Shown here piece after piece: positions 40,874 to 49,586 of a DNA stretch of 64,000 nucleotides. A program made the translations under genes and the position numbers. A model generated the notes under the pieces. That model did not search any database. It had not been told where the DNA came from and saw nothing but the letters and a program-made list of their open reading frames with translations. Within the stretch, counting starts at the first letter, position 1. Each line of letters starts with the position of its first letter. This DNA is from Geomicrobium sp. JCM 19038. GTDB lineage: Bacteria; Bacillota; Bacilli; Bacillales; Marinococcaceae. Where the stretch lies: assembly GCF_000698125.1 (NCBI RefSeq), contig NZ_BAXA01000015.1, positions 42,491 to 106,490 on the forward strand, written 5' to 3'.

Positions 40874-43236
40874 ATTCAAAAGACGATGTTACACACATTA
40901 GAATATAAAAAAATGAAAGAACAGCTCCTCACTCACGTAAGTTCAGCACTCGGGCGAGAACGGGTTGAGCAATTAACACCAGAGAAAGACGCAAACGAAG
41001 TAAAACGCCTTCTCGATGAAACGTATGAAGCGACAGAAGTATTGCGCCTTCGCGGTCATGTGCCACTCGGTGGACTGCATGACATTCGCTTTGAAGTAAA
41101 ACGAGCATCACTCGGAAGTGTGCTCGATGCAAAAGCGATTAATGAAACGGCAGATACGATTCGTGTAGGCAATCAATTAACCCTGTTCATGCAACGATTG
41201 TTTGAAGATGAAGAAGACATGCGACTACCGAATCTAAATGGAATGATCGAACAGATTCTGCCATTAAAAGAGTTGTACAATACGATCAGAAAAGCGATCA
41301 GTGAAGAAGGATACGTAATAGATAGTGCTAGCGCTGAACTACGTGCAGCAAGACAGCAAATTCGTACCTTTGAATCAACCGTACGTTCTAGACTTGAACA
41401 AATTATCCGTTCTAGTGACGCAGACACGAAGTTATCTGATCGAGTCGTAACGGTAAGAAATGATCGTTACGTGATACCGGTTAAAGCTGCGTATCGCCAT
41501 AGTTACGGCGGGATCGTGCACGATCAATCTGCATCTGGACAAACCGTGTTCGTAGAGCCGCAATCGGTCGTAAACGCGAACAATCAGCTTCGTGAAGCAC
41601 GCTTAAAAGAACGTAATGAGATTGAGAAGATTTTGCGTGAACTGTCACTTGAAGTTGGCGCAGAGTCAGCTGTTTTACTCATTAACGTTGAGCAGTTAGC
41701 GACGATTGATTTCACATTTGCAAAAGCTAAGTACGCCAAAAGCATTGCGGCGATTAAACCGAAGATTAATGAAGAGTATTACTTGCACTATCCAAAAGCA
41801 AGACATCCATTACTCGATCAAGAAACGGTCGTTCCAACTGATTTAACGCTCGGTCGAGAGTACACATCACTCGTGATTACTGGACCGAATACAGGTGGAA
41901 AGACGGTTGCATTAAAGACGACGGGCTTACTCACATTAATGGCACAATCAGGATTGTTTTTACCAACGGATGAAGGTGCGGAGGCGACTGTGTTTGATTC
42001 GATTCATGCAGATATCGGTGATGAGCAGTCGATTGAACAAAACTTAAGTACGTTTTCGTCGCATATGACGAATATCGTGTCCATATTAAAGAGTGTTGAC
42101 CATCGTAGTCTCGTTCTCTTTGATGAGCTCGGTGCCGGTACGGACCCACAAGAAGGTGCAGCGCTTGCAGTTTCGATTTTAGATGAAGTGCATGCAAGAG
42201 GGGCGCGTACTGTGGCGACAACCCACTATACAGAGCTTAAAGGTTATGCGTATAACCGTACAGGAGTTATGAATGCAAGCGTGGAGTTCGACGTGGCATC
42301 ACTTAGCCCGACGTACCGTTTGTTGATTGGGATCCCTGGTCGAAGTAACGCCTTTGCCATTTCCCGTCGATTAGGTTTAGATGAATTCTTAATTGAGGCA
42401 GCAGAAAAGGAACTAACTGCCGATACGAAGCAAGCTGAGCAGATGATTACGTCGCTTGAAGACCAGCAACAAGTCGCTCAAGTAGCGAAAGAAGAAGCTG
42501 ACGAATTAAGACAATCTGCTGAGAAACTTCATGAAGAGCTTGAAGAAGCATTCAACGATCTTGAACGCAAAAAAGAACGCATCTTAAAAGAGGCGGAAGA
42601 AAAAGCAGCGGAAGAAGTTGAACTTGCTAAACTGCAAGCAGAGGAGATTATTGGCCATCTACGCGAACTTCAAAAGCAAGGCTCTACGATTAAAGAGCAT
42701 GAACTAATTGATGCGAAGAAAGGTTTAGAAGATGCAGCTCCGAAGCTTACGAAGAAACAAAAGCAAGTGAAACGCAAAGCACAAAAGGCGGCATCATTTA
42801 TCGACGGTGAAGAAGTGTTTGTTCAACGCTTTAATCAAAAAGGACAAATTCTTGAAAAGGTATCTGATAAAGAGTACCTCGTACAAATCGGTATTATGAA
42901 AATGACTGTAACGGTCGAAGACTCCAAAAAACCGAACAACCGAAACAAAAGGAATTGCGTCCTGTAACACGCGTTCAGACGAGTGGCAGTACCGTGAAGC
43001 CAGAGCTCGATCTTCGAGGAGAGCGGTATGAGAATGCCTTGTCTCGCTTAGAGAAGTATTTGGATGAAGCAGTGCTTGCAGGTTATCCAACAGTCCATAT
43101 TATTCATGGAAAAGGGACAGGAGCACTTCGAAAAGGGGTTAAGCAATACCTTGCAAAACACCCAAGTGTTAAGTCAACACGTGACGGAGGCATGAACGAA
43201 GGTGGAATCGGCAATACCGTTGCGGATCTAAAGTAA
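40874..43236 (+). CDS. mutS2: Endonuclease MutS2 / ribosome rescue ATPase (possible ATT start, one frameshift)
   Basis: MutS-like ATPase with a C-terminal Smr nuclease domain; in Bacillus it also acts on collided ribosomes (RqcU). Walker A is [36 protein letters not shown] is Walker B; a long coiled coil follows, and the Smr domain has [16 protein letters not shown] and [14 protein letters not shown]. The frame breaks near 42922: one extra base gives [12 protein letters not shown], and about 787 residues. The first ATG (40886) is 19 bases from GAGGTGA; the in-frame ATT at 40874, 7 bases from it, reads [11 protein letters not shown] and lines up with the family N-terminus M-Q-Q-K-V-L-S-A-L-E-F. 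Confidence 0.93.
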
Positions 43237-43251
43237 GAAAGGGTCATGTTC

Positions 43252-43665
43252 ATGGCAGCATGGATGGAAATGACGTGGGTAATGATTATTGCTCAATACA
43301 GCGTCACAATACTCGCATTGATTGTATTTATGGTCGTTTTTGAATGGATTACCCCGTATAAAAACTGGGAATCGATTCGATCAGGGAATGTAGCTGTTGC
43401 GATGGCAACAGGTGGGAAAATTCTAGGTGTCACGAATATTTTTCGGTTTTCAATCGAAAATAACGATACGCTTTTGCAAATGCTCATGTGGGGAAGCTTT
43501 GGATTTGTTTTACTCGTTGCCGGCTATTTAATCTTTGAATTTTTAACGCCGTTTCTAAAAGTCGATGAACAGATCGCTTCAGACAATCGCGCTGTAGGTT
43601 TATTATCGTTGATTCTTTCATTCGGGTTGTCCTATGTAATCGGTGCAGGAATTACGAACTCATAG
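43252..43665 (+). CDS. yshE: DUF350 membrane protein YshE
   Basis: About 137 residues with four membrane segments in two repeated halves (QYSVTILALIVFMVVFEWIT and the segment after FGFVLLVAGYLIFEFLTP), the DUF350 pattern. Conserved charged and glycine residues occur in RSGNVAVAMATGGKILG and DNRAVGLLSLILS. Function unknown. ATG 43252 is about 8 bases after GAAAGGG; an in-frame ATG at 43246 is closer. It lies between mutS2 and lcfA as in B. subtilis. Intact. Confidence 0.85.
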   Translation: MAAWMEMTWVMIIAQYSVTILALIVFMVVFEWITPYKNWESIRSGNVAVAMATGGKILGVTNIFRFSIENNDTLLQMLMWGSFGFVLLVAGYLIFEFLTPFLKVDEQIASDNRAVGLLSLILSFGLSYVIGAGITNS

Positions 43666-43673
43666 GGGGAAGT

Positions 43674-43757
43674 ATGGAGAAACTTTGGAAGATCCTCGTT
43701 GTTTGCTGTGTCGGCTTTATGTTGGCAGGGTTTATATATTTAATTGTAGCGACGTAA
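43674..43757 (+). CDS. Putative 27-residue single-pass membrane peptide
   Basis: The ATG at 43674 follows AGGGGGA (spacing about 3) and opens a 27-codon frame ending TAA at 43755-43757, before the terminator at 43771. The product is MEKLWKILVVCCVGF followed by MLAGFIYLIVAT: a basic N-terminus, then one continuous membrane helix with two adjacent cysteines. It lies 8 bases downstream of yshE, so it would share its transcript. I do not recognise it; it is too short to judge by family. A real small protein or chance frame are both possible. Confidence 0.5.
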   Translation: MEKLWKILVVCCVGFMLAGFIYLIVAT

Positions 43758-43770
43758 TAAAGATGTTTTT

Positions 43771-43806
43771 ACCCACTCGAATGGTGACGTTCGAGTGGGT
43801 TTTTTA
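43771..43806 (+). terminator. Terminator after yshE and the small frame
   Basis: CCCACTCGAA (43772-43781) pairs with TTCGAGTGGG (43790-43799), followed by six T. Confidence 0.92.
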
Positions 43807-43904
43807 TATTAGAAATCGAGTCTTTTGATTGATGTCATTCGTCATAGATGATCCGTAAATAAACATGACCTACATGTAAAAAATCAGTTACGAATAGGAC
43901 ATGC

Positions 43905-43950
43905 TATACATGAAATATTCATAATACACTTAATAATGATAGCGTTTTCA
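43905..43950 (+). promoter_or_regulatory. lcfA control region with perfect cre site
   Basis: TGATAGCGTTTTCA (43937-43950) matches the cre consensus TGWNANCGNTNWCA at all fixed positions. A -10-like TATACA lies at 43905-43910, so the cre would be just downstream of the transcription start, a repressing position. ACATGAAATATTCAT (43908-43922) is only a weak match to the FadR operator. CcpA repression of lcfA is known in B. subtilis. Confidence 0.65.
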
Positions 43951-43997
43951 GATGAAAAATGTAGACTATATGTATGACTATTTCAAGGAGGCCAACG

Positions 43998-45719
43998 ATG
44001 ACACAAGAACAAATTGCGCACAACTGGTTTCAGTATTATCCTAAGGATGTTGCACAAAGTTATCGCTATTCCGAGAAGGCTTTATCTGATTATTTAGGTG
44101 AAGTAGCAGAGAGGAATCCAGATGAAAAGGCCGTTCAATTTATGGGGACGAATGTTACCTATAAAGAGGTTTATGATCAGGCCAGACGTTTTGCAAACGC
44201 TCTGCAATCCAAAGGAGTAGTAAAGGGCGACCGAGTGGCGATCATGCTCGCGAACACACCGCAGTCGGTGATTTGTTATTATGGCGCGATGCTTGCGGGC
44301 GCTGTTGTTGTTCAAACAAATCCATTGTATGTGGAGCGAGAAATTGAACATCAGATGGTTGACTCTGGTGCGAAAGTACTCGTTTGTTTAGACATGGTAT
44401 TTCCTCGTGTTCAAAAAGTAAGAAACAACACGCAACTTGAGCATGTGTTTGTCACATTCATCAAAGATTATCTGCCGTTTCCGAAGAATCTAATTTATCC
44501 ATTTATTCAAAAGAAAAACCTCGGGATGAAGATTGAAGTTGATTATGATGAACAAACACATAATTTGAAACAAGCGCTTGAAGCAACAACGAATAAGTAC
44601 AAGAAAGTCGACATCTCACCACAAGAAGATTTGGCGTTAATTCAATACACGGGTGGAACAACTGGCACACCTAAAGGTGTTATGTTAACCCATTACAATC
44701 TTGTCGTTAATACAGAGCAATGTACGAAATGGACATATCGTTCTGATGATCCTAACCCACATGAGAAAGTGTTAGCCGTGCTACCCTTTTTCCACGTGTA
44801 TGGAATGACGGTCGCATTGAACCTAGCTGTAATGAATGGCTATACGCTCGTTATTTTGCCAAAATTCGACCCGAAGCAAGTATTACAAACGATCGAAAAG
44901 CACAAAGTGACGCTTTTCCCAGGTGCACCAACGATGTACACAGCGCTCGTTAATCACCCTGATATCGATAAACATGATCTTTCATCGATTAAAGTCTGTC
45001 TAAGTGGTGCAGCGCCTTTACCTAAAGAAATTCAAAAGAAATTCGAAGAGAAAACAAAAGGACGCTTAATCGAAGGGTACGGTTTAACTGAGACGGCTCC
45101 AGTTGCAGCCTCAAACCCAATTTGGGAAAATCGCAGAAATGGAAGCATCGGTTTACCGTGGCCAGATACTGAACTTGCAATTTTAGATAGTGAGACCGGT
45201 GAATTTCTAGAAACAGATCAAGTCGGAGAAATTATCATTCGAGGTCCACAAGTGATGCAAGGGTATTGGAAGCGCGAAGAAGCGACTAAAGCCGTTTTCC
45301 ATGAAGATTGGTTTAAAAGCGGTGATATGGGATACCAAGATAAAGATGGCTATTTTTACATTGTTGACCGTAAGAAAGATATGATTATCGCAGGTGGGTT
45401 TAACATCTATCCTCGCGAAGTAGAAGAAGTGTTGTATGAGCACGACGCGATCCTAGAATGCGCTGTTGTTGGTGTTCCAGATGAATACCGAGGCGAGACG
45501 GTCAAAGCGTTTGTGGTCACAAAAACTGGAAAAGAAGTAACTGAAGAAACATTAGAGTCATTTTGTCGAGAAAGACTTGCTGCCTATAAAATCCCACGTA
45601 TTTATGAGTTCCGTAACGAACTACCAAAAACACTGGTTGGAAAAGTGTTAAGACGTGTGTTAGTTGAAGAAGAGCAGAAAAAAGCAGAAGAAGCTTTATT
45701 GTCTCAAAAAGAAAACTAA
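43998..45719 (+). CDS. lcfA: Long-chain fatty acid-CoA ligase
   Basis: Activates fatty acids to acyl-CoA for beta-oxidation. About 573 residues from ATG 43998, placed after AAGGAGG. It has the AMP-binding signature QYTGGTTGTPKGVMLTHYN, GYGLTETAPVAASNP, and the C-terminal hinge and lysine region (DRKKDMIIAGGFNIYPREVE, LPKTLVGKVLRR). It heads the lcfA-fadR-fadB-etfB-etfA cluster and carries a strong cre site upstream. Intact. Confidence 0.95.
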   Translation: MTQEQIAHNWFQYYPKDVAQSYRYSEKALSDYLGEVAERNPDEKAVQFMGTNVTYKEVYDQARRFANALQSKGVVKGDRVAIMLANTPQSVICYYGAMLAGAVVVQTNPLYVEREIEHQMVDSGAKVLVCLDMVFPRVQKVRNNTQLEHVFVTFIKDYLPFPKNLIYPFIQKKNLGMKIEVDYDEQTHNLKQALEATTNKYKKVDISPQEDLALIQYTGGTTGTPKGVMLTHYNLVVNTEQCTKWTYRSDDPNPHEKVLAVLPFFHVYGMTVALNLAVMNGYTLVILPKFDPKQVLQTIEKHKVTLFPGAPTMYTALVNHPDIDKHDLSSIKVCLSGAAPLPKEIQKKFEEKTKGRLIEGYGLTETAPVAASNPIWENRRNGSIGLPWPDTELAILDSETGEFLETDQVGEIIIRGPQVMQGYWKREEATKAVFHEDWFKSGDMGYQDKDGYFYIVDRKKDMIIAGGFNIYPREVEEVLYEHDAILECAVVGVPDEYRGETVKAFVVTKTGKEVTEETLESFCRERLAAYKIPRIYEFRNELPKTLVGKVLRRVLVEEEQKKAEEALLSQKEN

Positions 45720-45731
45720 AACTAGTGGCAG

Positions 45732-45757
45732 CAGTCCGGTAAGCTTCATCCGGACTG
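45732..45757 (+). terminator. Hairpin after lcfA
   Basis: CAGTCCGG (45732-45739) pairs with CCGGACTG (45750-45757). The following sequence is only moderately T-rich, so this may be a weak terminator separating lcfA from fadR. Confidence 0.55.
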
Positions 45758-45775
45758 TGATCTTTGTTTATACGA

Positions 45776-45826
45776 TTGACAAGCAATCGCACATTCAGTA
45801 AAATTTATGAATGAGTAATCATTCAT
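45776..45826 (+). promoter_or_regulatory. fadR promoter with FadR operator
   Basis: TTGACA (45776-45781), a 17-base spacer, TAAAAT (45799-45804). Directly downstream is the palindrome ATGAATGAGTAATCATTCAT (45807-45826), which matches the Bacillus FadR operator (TGAATGANTANTCATTCA). It would cover the transcription start, so FadR would repress its own gene and fadB-etfBA, with relief by long-chain acyl-CoA. Confidence 0.88.
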
Positions 45827-45855
45827 AATTGTTGGACATAAGGGAGTAGCCGCAC

Positions 45856-46452
45856 ATGGCAGTAGATAAACGAAATTCTGAGAAGTACCACTTGATTATT
45901 GATGCAGCAGTGACAGTTATTGCAAAACACGGCTACCATCATGCGCAAGTCTCCAAAATTGCAAAAGAAGCGGGAGTTGCAGACGGAACGATTTATCTTT
46001 ATTTCAAAAACAAAGAAGACATTCTCATTTCGTTGTTTCGCTTGAAAATGGGAACGTTTATAACAACGATTGAAAAGCGTCTTGAAACGTGTTTTGATGC
46101 AAAAGAAAAGCTACGATACCTTGTCGAAATGCATTTGTCGCAACTTGCAGAACAACCGGACCTTGCTGTTGTAACTCAGCTTGAACTTCGGCAATCTGCC
46201 CGCGAACTTCGTCTAAAAATAAACGATGTTCTGAAAGGGTATGTGCAAGTTATGGAGAATGTTATAGATGAAGGGAAAGCCGAAGGAATCTTTCAAGAGC
46301 AACTTGATACGAAGCTAGCTCGTCAGATGTTATTTGGTACGCTTGATGAAATTGTGACAAATTGGGTCATGAAAGAAGGAAAGTTTGACTTAGAGTCACT
46401 TTCACAAGAAACGTATCACATGCTCTTAACAGGCTTTCAGAAGTCATCATGA
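45856..46452 (+). CDS. fadR: TetR-family fatty-acid degradation repressor FadR
   Basis: 198 residues. The N-terminal TetR helix-turn-helix reads DAAVTVIAKHGYHHAQVSKI and continues KEAGVADGTIYLYFKNKEDIL; the C-terminal ligand domain would bind long-chain acyl-CoA. A matching operator lies just upstream. AAGGGAG precedes the ATG. It overlaps the next frame by 4 bases only if fadB started at 46449. Intact. Confidence 0.93.
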   Translation: MAVDKRNSEKYHLIIDAAVTVIAKHGYHHAQVSKIAKEAGVADGTIYLYFKNKEDILISLFRLKMGTFITTIEKRLETCFDAKEKLRYLVEMHLSQLAEQPDLAVVTQLELRQSARELRLKINDVLKGYVQVMENVIDEGKAEGIFQEQLDTKLARQMLFGTLDEIVTNWVMKEGKFDLESLSQETYHMLLTGFQKSS

Positions 46453-46475
46453 TCGAGAGAGGAGCCTTTCAAATT

Positions 46476-47237
46476 ATGATTGAAAAGAACAAACAAGGAG
46501 CGGTCTTGTGGTTAACCATTAAGCACCCTCCTGCAAATGCTTTGTCGACGAAAGTATTGAAATCTTTAGATGAAGCGATTACGGAAGCTGAAAACAATGA
46601 AAGCGTACGAGCCATCGTTTTGCACGGTGAAGGGCGTTTTTTTGTTGCAGGAGCTGACATTAAAGAGTTCCAAGGGAGCTCAGGTCAAGCACTTGCAGAA
46701 AATGGTCAATTATTGTTTAATAAGATTGAACAATTAAAAAAGCCAGTCATCGCTGCGATCCATGGGGCTGCTCTTGGTGGTGGTCTAGAATTAGCGATGG
46801 TCTGTACGATAAGAATCGCTACAGAAGATTGCAAATTAGGCTTACCAGAGACGAACCTCGGTTTGCTCCCTGCATACGGAGGTACACAACGGCTACCGAA
46901 GCTTGTAGGACCGCATAAGGCAACTGAAATGATGCTTACTGGCATTCCGATTACTGGTGTACAAGCACATCAGTGGGGACTAGTAAACGACGTTGCGAAA
47001 GATGAATCTGAGCTCCTAGAGAAAGCCGGCATTCTTGCCGATACGATTGCCAGCAAGAGCACAGTAACAACTTCACGCATTCTTGATCTCATTCAGCATG
47101 CTGCGAGTGGTCAATCTTTAGAAGAAGGCTTAAAGAAAGAAGCGAAATATTTTGATGAATGTTTCGATAGCGAAGATTCTAAAGAAGGCATTACAGCATT
47201 TCTAGAGAAGAGAAAGCCAGTATTTTCTAATCGTTAA
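46476..47237 (+). CDS. fadB: Enoyl-CoA hydratase
   Basis: Crotonase-family hydratase of beta-oxidation: adds water to trans-2-enoyl-CoA. About 253 residues. The oxyanion hole and acyl-CoA site are in FVAGADIKEF and HGAALGGGLELAMVC, with the catalytic glutamate region LPETNLGLLPAYGGTQRL. The start ATG 46476 is about 11 bases after AGAGGAG and agrees with the family N-terminus; an ATG at 46449 overlaps the fadR end. Intact. Confidence 0.93.
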   Translation: MIEKNKQGAVLWLTIKHPPANALSTKVLKSLDEAITEAENNESVRAIVLHGEGRFFVAGADIKEFQGSSGQALAENGQLLFNKIEQLKKPVIAAIHGAALGGGLELAMVCTIRIATEDCKLGLPETNLGLLPAYGGTQRLPKLVGPHKATEMMLTGIPITGVQAHQWGLVNDVAKDESELLEKAGILADTIASKSTVTTSRILDLIQHAASGQSLEEGLKKEAKYFDECFDSEDSKEGITAFLEKRKPVFSNR

Positions 47238-47258
47238 TTCTAAGGAGGAGGAAACCAG

Positions 47259-48032
47259 ATGAACATTTTTGTGGTTATGAAACGTACATTCGATACGGAA
47301 GAAAAGGTAGAGATTAAAGACGGTCGTGTCGATGAGGAAGGTGCAGAATTTGTCATTAACCCTTATGACGAATATGCAATTGAAGAAGCCATTGTCCTTA
47401 AGGAAGCAAACGACGGTGAAGTTACCGTTGTCACTGTCGGAGACGAAGAGGCAGAGAAAGAGCTTCGCACAGCATTAGCAATGGGTGCAGATAAAGCTGT
47501 ACTTCTTGATACAGAAGACCTTGATGATGAAGTTGATCATTATACGATTTCTGAAATGTTAGCGGCTTACTTCAAAAACCAAGAATTTGATATTATTCTA
47601 GGTGGAAATGTCGCTGTTGATGATGGCGCTGGACAAGTTGCCCCTCGACTTGCAGAGCTTCTTGATATCAACCAACTGACAACGATTACAAAACTTGATA
47701 TTGATGGAACAAAAGCAACGGTTGAGCGTGACGTTGAAGGGGATGTTGAAGTTGTCGAAACAGAACTTCCACTTCTTGTAACGTGTCAACAAGGCTTAAA
47801 CGAGCCACGTTACCCTTCATTACCAGGCATTATGAAAGCGAAGAAGAAACCGCTTGAGACGCTTGACCTTGATGATCTTGATTTAGATGAAGATGAGCTA
47901 GAAGCGAAAACAAAAACGGTCGACCGCTTTTTGCCACCAGAAAAGCAAGCAGGTAAGAAGCTTGACGGTGAACCAGCAGAACAAGTGGAAGAACTCATCA
48001 AATTGCTCAGAACCGAAGCAAAGGTCATATAA
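47259..48032 (+). CDS. etfB: Electron transfer flavoprotein beta subunit
   Basis: Half of the soluble heterodimer that passes electrons from acyl-CoA dehydrogenases to the respiratory chain. 257 residues; MNIFVVMKRTFDTEEKVEIK at the N-terminus, the nucleotide-binding GGNVAVDDGAGQVAPRLAE and the AMP-binding region, then the recognition-loop end with VDRFLPPEKQAGKKLDG. AAGGAGGAGG precedes the ATG. Intact. Confidence 0.95.
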   Translation: MNIFVVMKRTFDTEEKVEIKDGRVDEEGAEFVINPYDEYAIEEAIVLKEANDGEVTVVTVGDEEAEKELRTALAMGADKAVLLDTEDLDDEVDHYTISEMLAAYFKNQEFDIILGGNVAVDDGAGQVAPRLAELLDINQLTTITKLDIDGTKATVERDVEGDVEVVETELPLLVTCQQGLNEPRYPSLPGIMKAKKKPLETLDLDDLDLDEDELEAKTKTVDRFLPPEKQAGKKLDGEPAEQVEELIKLLRTEAKVI

Positions 48033-48046
48033 GGAGGAATTACAAC

Positions 48047-49024
48047 ATGTCTAAAAATGTACTCGTACTTGCAGAATCAAAAGATGGAGAACTACGTAAC
48101 GTTTCCTTTGAAGTGATTGCAGCTGGAAAGAAAATTGCTGGAGAAGGTTCGGTAAAGGCACTTCTCGTCGGTGAAAGTGTTGCATCATTTAGTGAACAGC
48201 TTATTCAACAGGGAGCAGATGAAGTTCTTGTTGCTGAACATTCAGACTTGAAAACGTATACAACAGACGCGTATAAGCAAGTGTTGTTACAAGTAATTGA
48301 AAGTGAAAGTCCAGATGCGCTTTTAATTCCACACACGTCTTCTGGTAAGGACCTTGCGCCTCGTTTAGCTGCAAAGCTATCGTCAGGACTTGTCTCAGAC
48401 GTAGTTGATATTGAAGAAGTTGGCGAAGAAGTGATTTTCACTCGTCCAATCTACTCTGGTAAAGCGTTTGAGAAGAAGAGCGTATCAAGTGGACTCGTCT
48501 TTGCAACCGTAAGACCGAACAACATTGCAGCGCTTGAAGTTGATTCTTCAAGAAGTGGTGAGACGAAAGAAGTTTCTGTAGATTTGAAAGACTTACGCAC
48601 AGTCATCAAAGATATCGTGAAGAAGACGAGTGGTAAAGTCGATCTTGCGGAAGCGAAAGTCATCGTTGCTGGTGGTCGTGGAGTGAAGAGTGCAGATGGA
48701 TTTAAGCCACTTGAAGAACTTGCAGACATTCTAGGTGGAGCAGTTGGTGCTTCACGTGGTGCTTGTGACGCTGAGTATTGTGACTACTCGTTACAAATCG
48801 GTCAAACAGGAAAAGTCGTTACACCTGAACTTTATATTGCTGTAGGTATTTCTGGTGCAATTCAGCATTTGGCAGGAATGAGTAACTCGAAAGTGATCGT
48901 TGCGATCAACAAAGATGAAGAAGCACCAATCTTTGATGTTGCAGATTACGGCCTTGTTGGAGACCTCTTCGACATTCTTCCGATCCTCACTGAAGAGTTT
49001 AAGAAAGTAAAAGCAGGAGCGTAA
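48047..49024 (+). CDS. etfA: Electron transfer flavoprotein alpha subunit
   Basis: Partner of EtfB that holds the FAD. 325 residues; the C-terminal FAD domain shows IVAGGRGVKSADGFKPLEEL, GGAVGASRGACDAEY, QIGQTGKVVTPELYIAVGIS and SKVIVAINKDEEAPIFDVAD. It starts 14 bases after etfB with AAGGAGG. Last gene of the fadR-etfA unit. Intact. Confidence 0.96.
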   Translation: MSKNVLVLAESKDGELRNVSFEVIAAGKKIAGEGSVKALLVGESVASFSEQLIQQGADEVLVAEHSDLKTYTTDAYKQVLLQVIESESPDALLIPHTSSGKDLAPRLAAKLSSGLVSDVVDIEEVGEEVIFTRPIYSGKAFEKKSVSSGLVFATVRPNNIAALEVDSSRSGETKEVSVDLKDLRTVIKDIVKKTSGKVDLAEAKVIVAGGRGVKSADGFKPLEELADILGGAVGASRGACDAEYCDYSLQIGQTGKVVTPELYIAVGISGAIQHLAGMSNSKVIVAINKDEEAPIFDVADYGLVGDLFDILPILTEEFKKVKAGA

Positions 49025-49032
49025 CAACCTTA

Positions 49033-49066
49033 AACACACCAGATGTCATTTCTGGTGTGTTTTTTA
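49033..49066 (+). terminator. Terminator after etfA
   Basis: ACACACCAGA, loop TGTCATTT, CTGGTGTGT and six T. Confidence 0.9.
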
Positions 49067-49075
49067 ATACCACTA

Positions 49076-49104
49076 TTGACCAAATGAGCGCGTTCACGTA
49101 TAAA
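49076..49104 (+). promoter_or_regulatory. Sigma-A promoter of trxA
   Basis: TTGACC (49076-49081), a 17-base spacer, TATAAA (49099-49104). A second -10-like TATACT lies nearer the gene (about 49159-49164) without a good -35. No clear sigma-B promoter was found, although B. subtilis trxA has one. Confidence 0.7.
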
Positions 49105-49204
49105 TGAAAAAGTACATCGAAGTGTAAGCAGATTATTTCTCACGAAGTTTTACGAATGCTATACTTACGGTGTGGAAAGATAGAAATGAAAGGGGATTAT
49201 CACA

Positions 49205-49519
49205 ATGGCAATTGTAAATGTTACGGATCAAGACTTTGCAGAGCAAACGTCCCAAGGCGTCGTACTTGCAGATTTTTGGGCACCATGGTGCGGACCTTGT
49301 AAAATGATTGCACCAGTACTTGAAGAAATTGACGGAGAGATGGGCGACAAAGTCAAAATCGCTAAGCTCGACGTTGATGACAACAAAGAAACTGCAGGAA
49401 AGTTTGGGGTTATGAGTATCCCAACATTGATGGTCTTTAAAGACGGCGAGCAAGTAGAACAAGTTGTAGGTTTCCAACCGAAAGAAGCACTTGTTGAATT
49501 GCTTCAAAAACATCTATAA
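49205..49519 (+). CDS. trxA: Thioredoxin
   Basis: 104-residue cytosolic thiol-disulphide reductant for ribonucleotide reductase and stress repair. The redox motif is in [19 protein letters not shown]; the cis-proline loop is [21 protein letters not shown] precedes the ATG. Location between etfA and uvrC as in B. subtilis. Intact. Confidence 0.98.
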   Translation: MAIVNVTDQDFAEQTSQGVVLADFWAPWCGPCKMIAPVLEEIDGEMGDKVKIAKLDVDDNKETAGKFGVMSIPTLMVFKDGEQVEQVVGFQPKEALVELLQKHL

Positions 49520-49520
49520 A

Positions 49521-49562
49521 GTAGAAGAAAAAGCCTGATTCGCTTCAGGCTTTTTTTCTACT
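49521..49562 (+). terminator. Terminator after trxA
   Basis: GTAGAAGAAAAAGCCTGA pairs with TCAGGCTTTTTTTCTAC across ATTCGCT. The long A/T stem could function in both directions. Confidence 0.9.
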
Positions 49563-49586
49563 TTTCGGTGAAGGGGAGGTGTTCAA

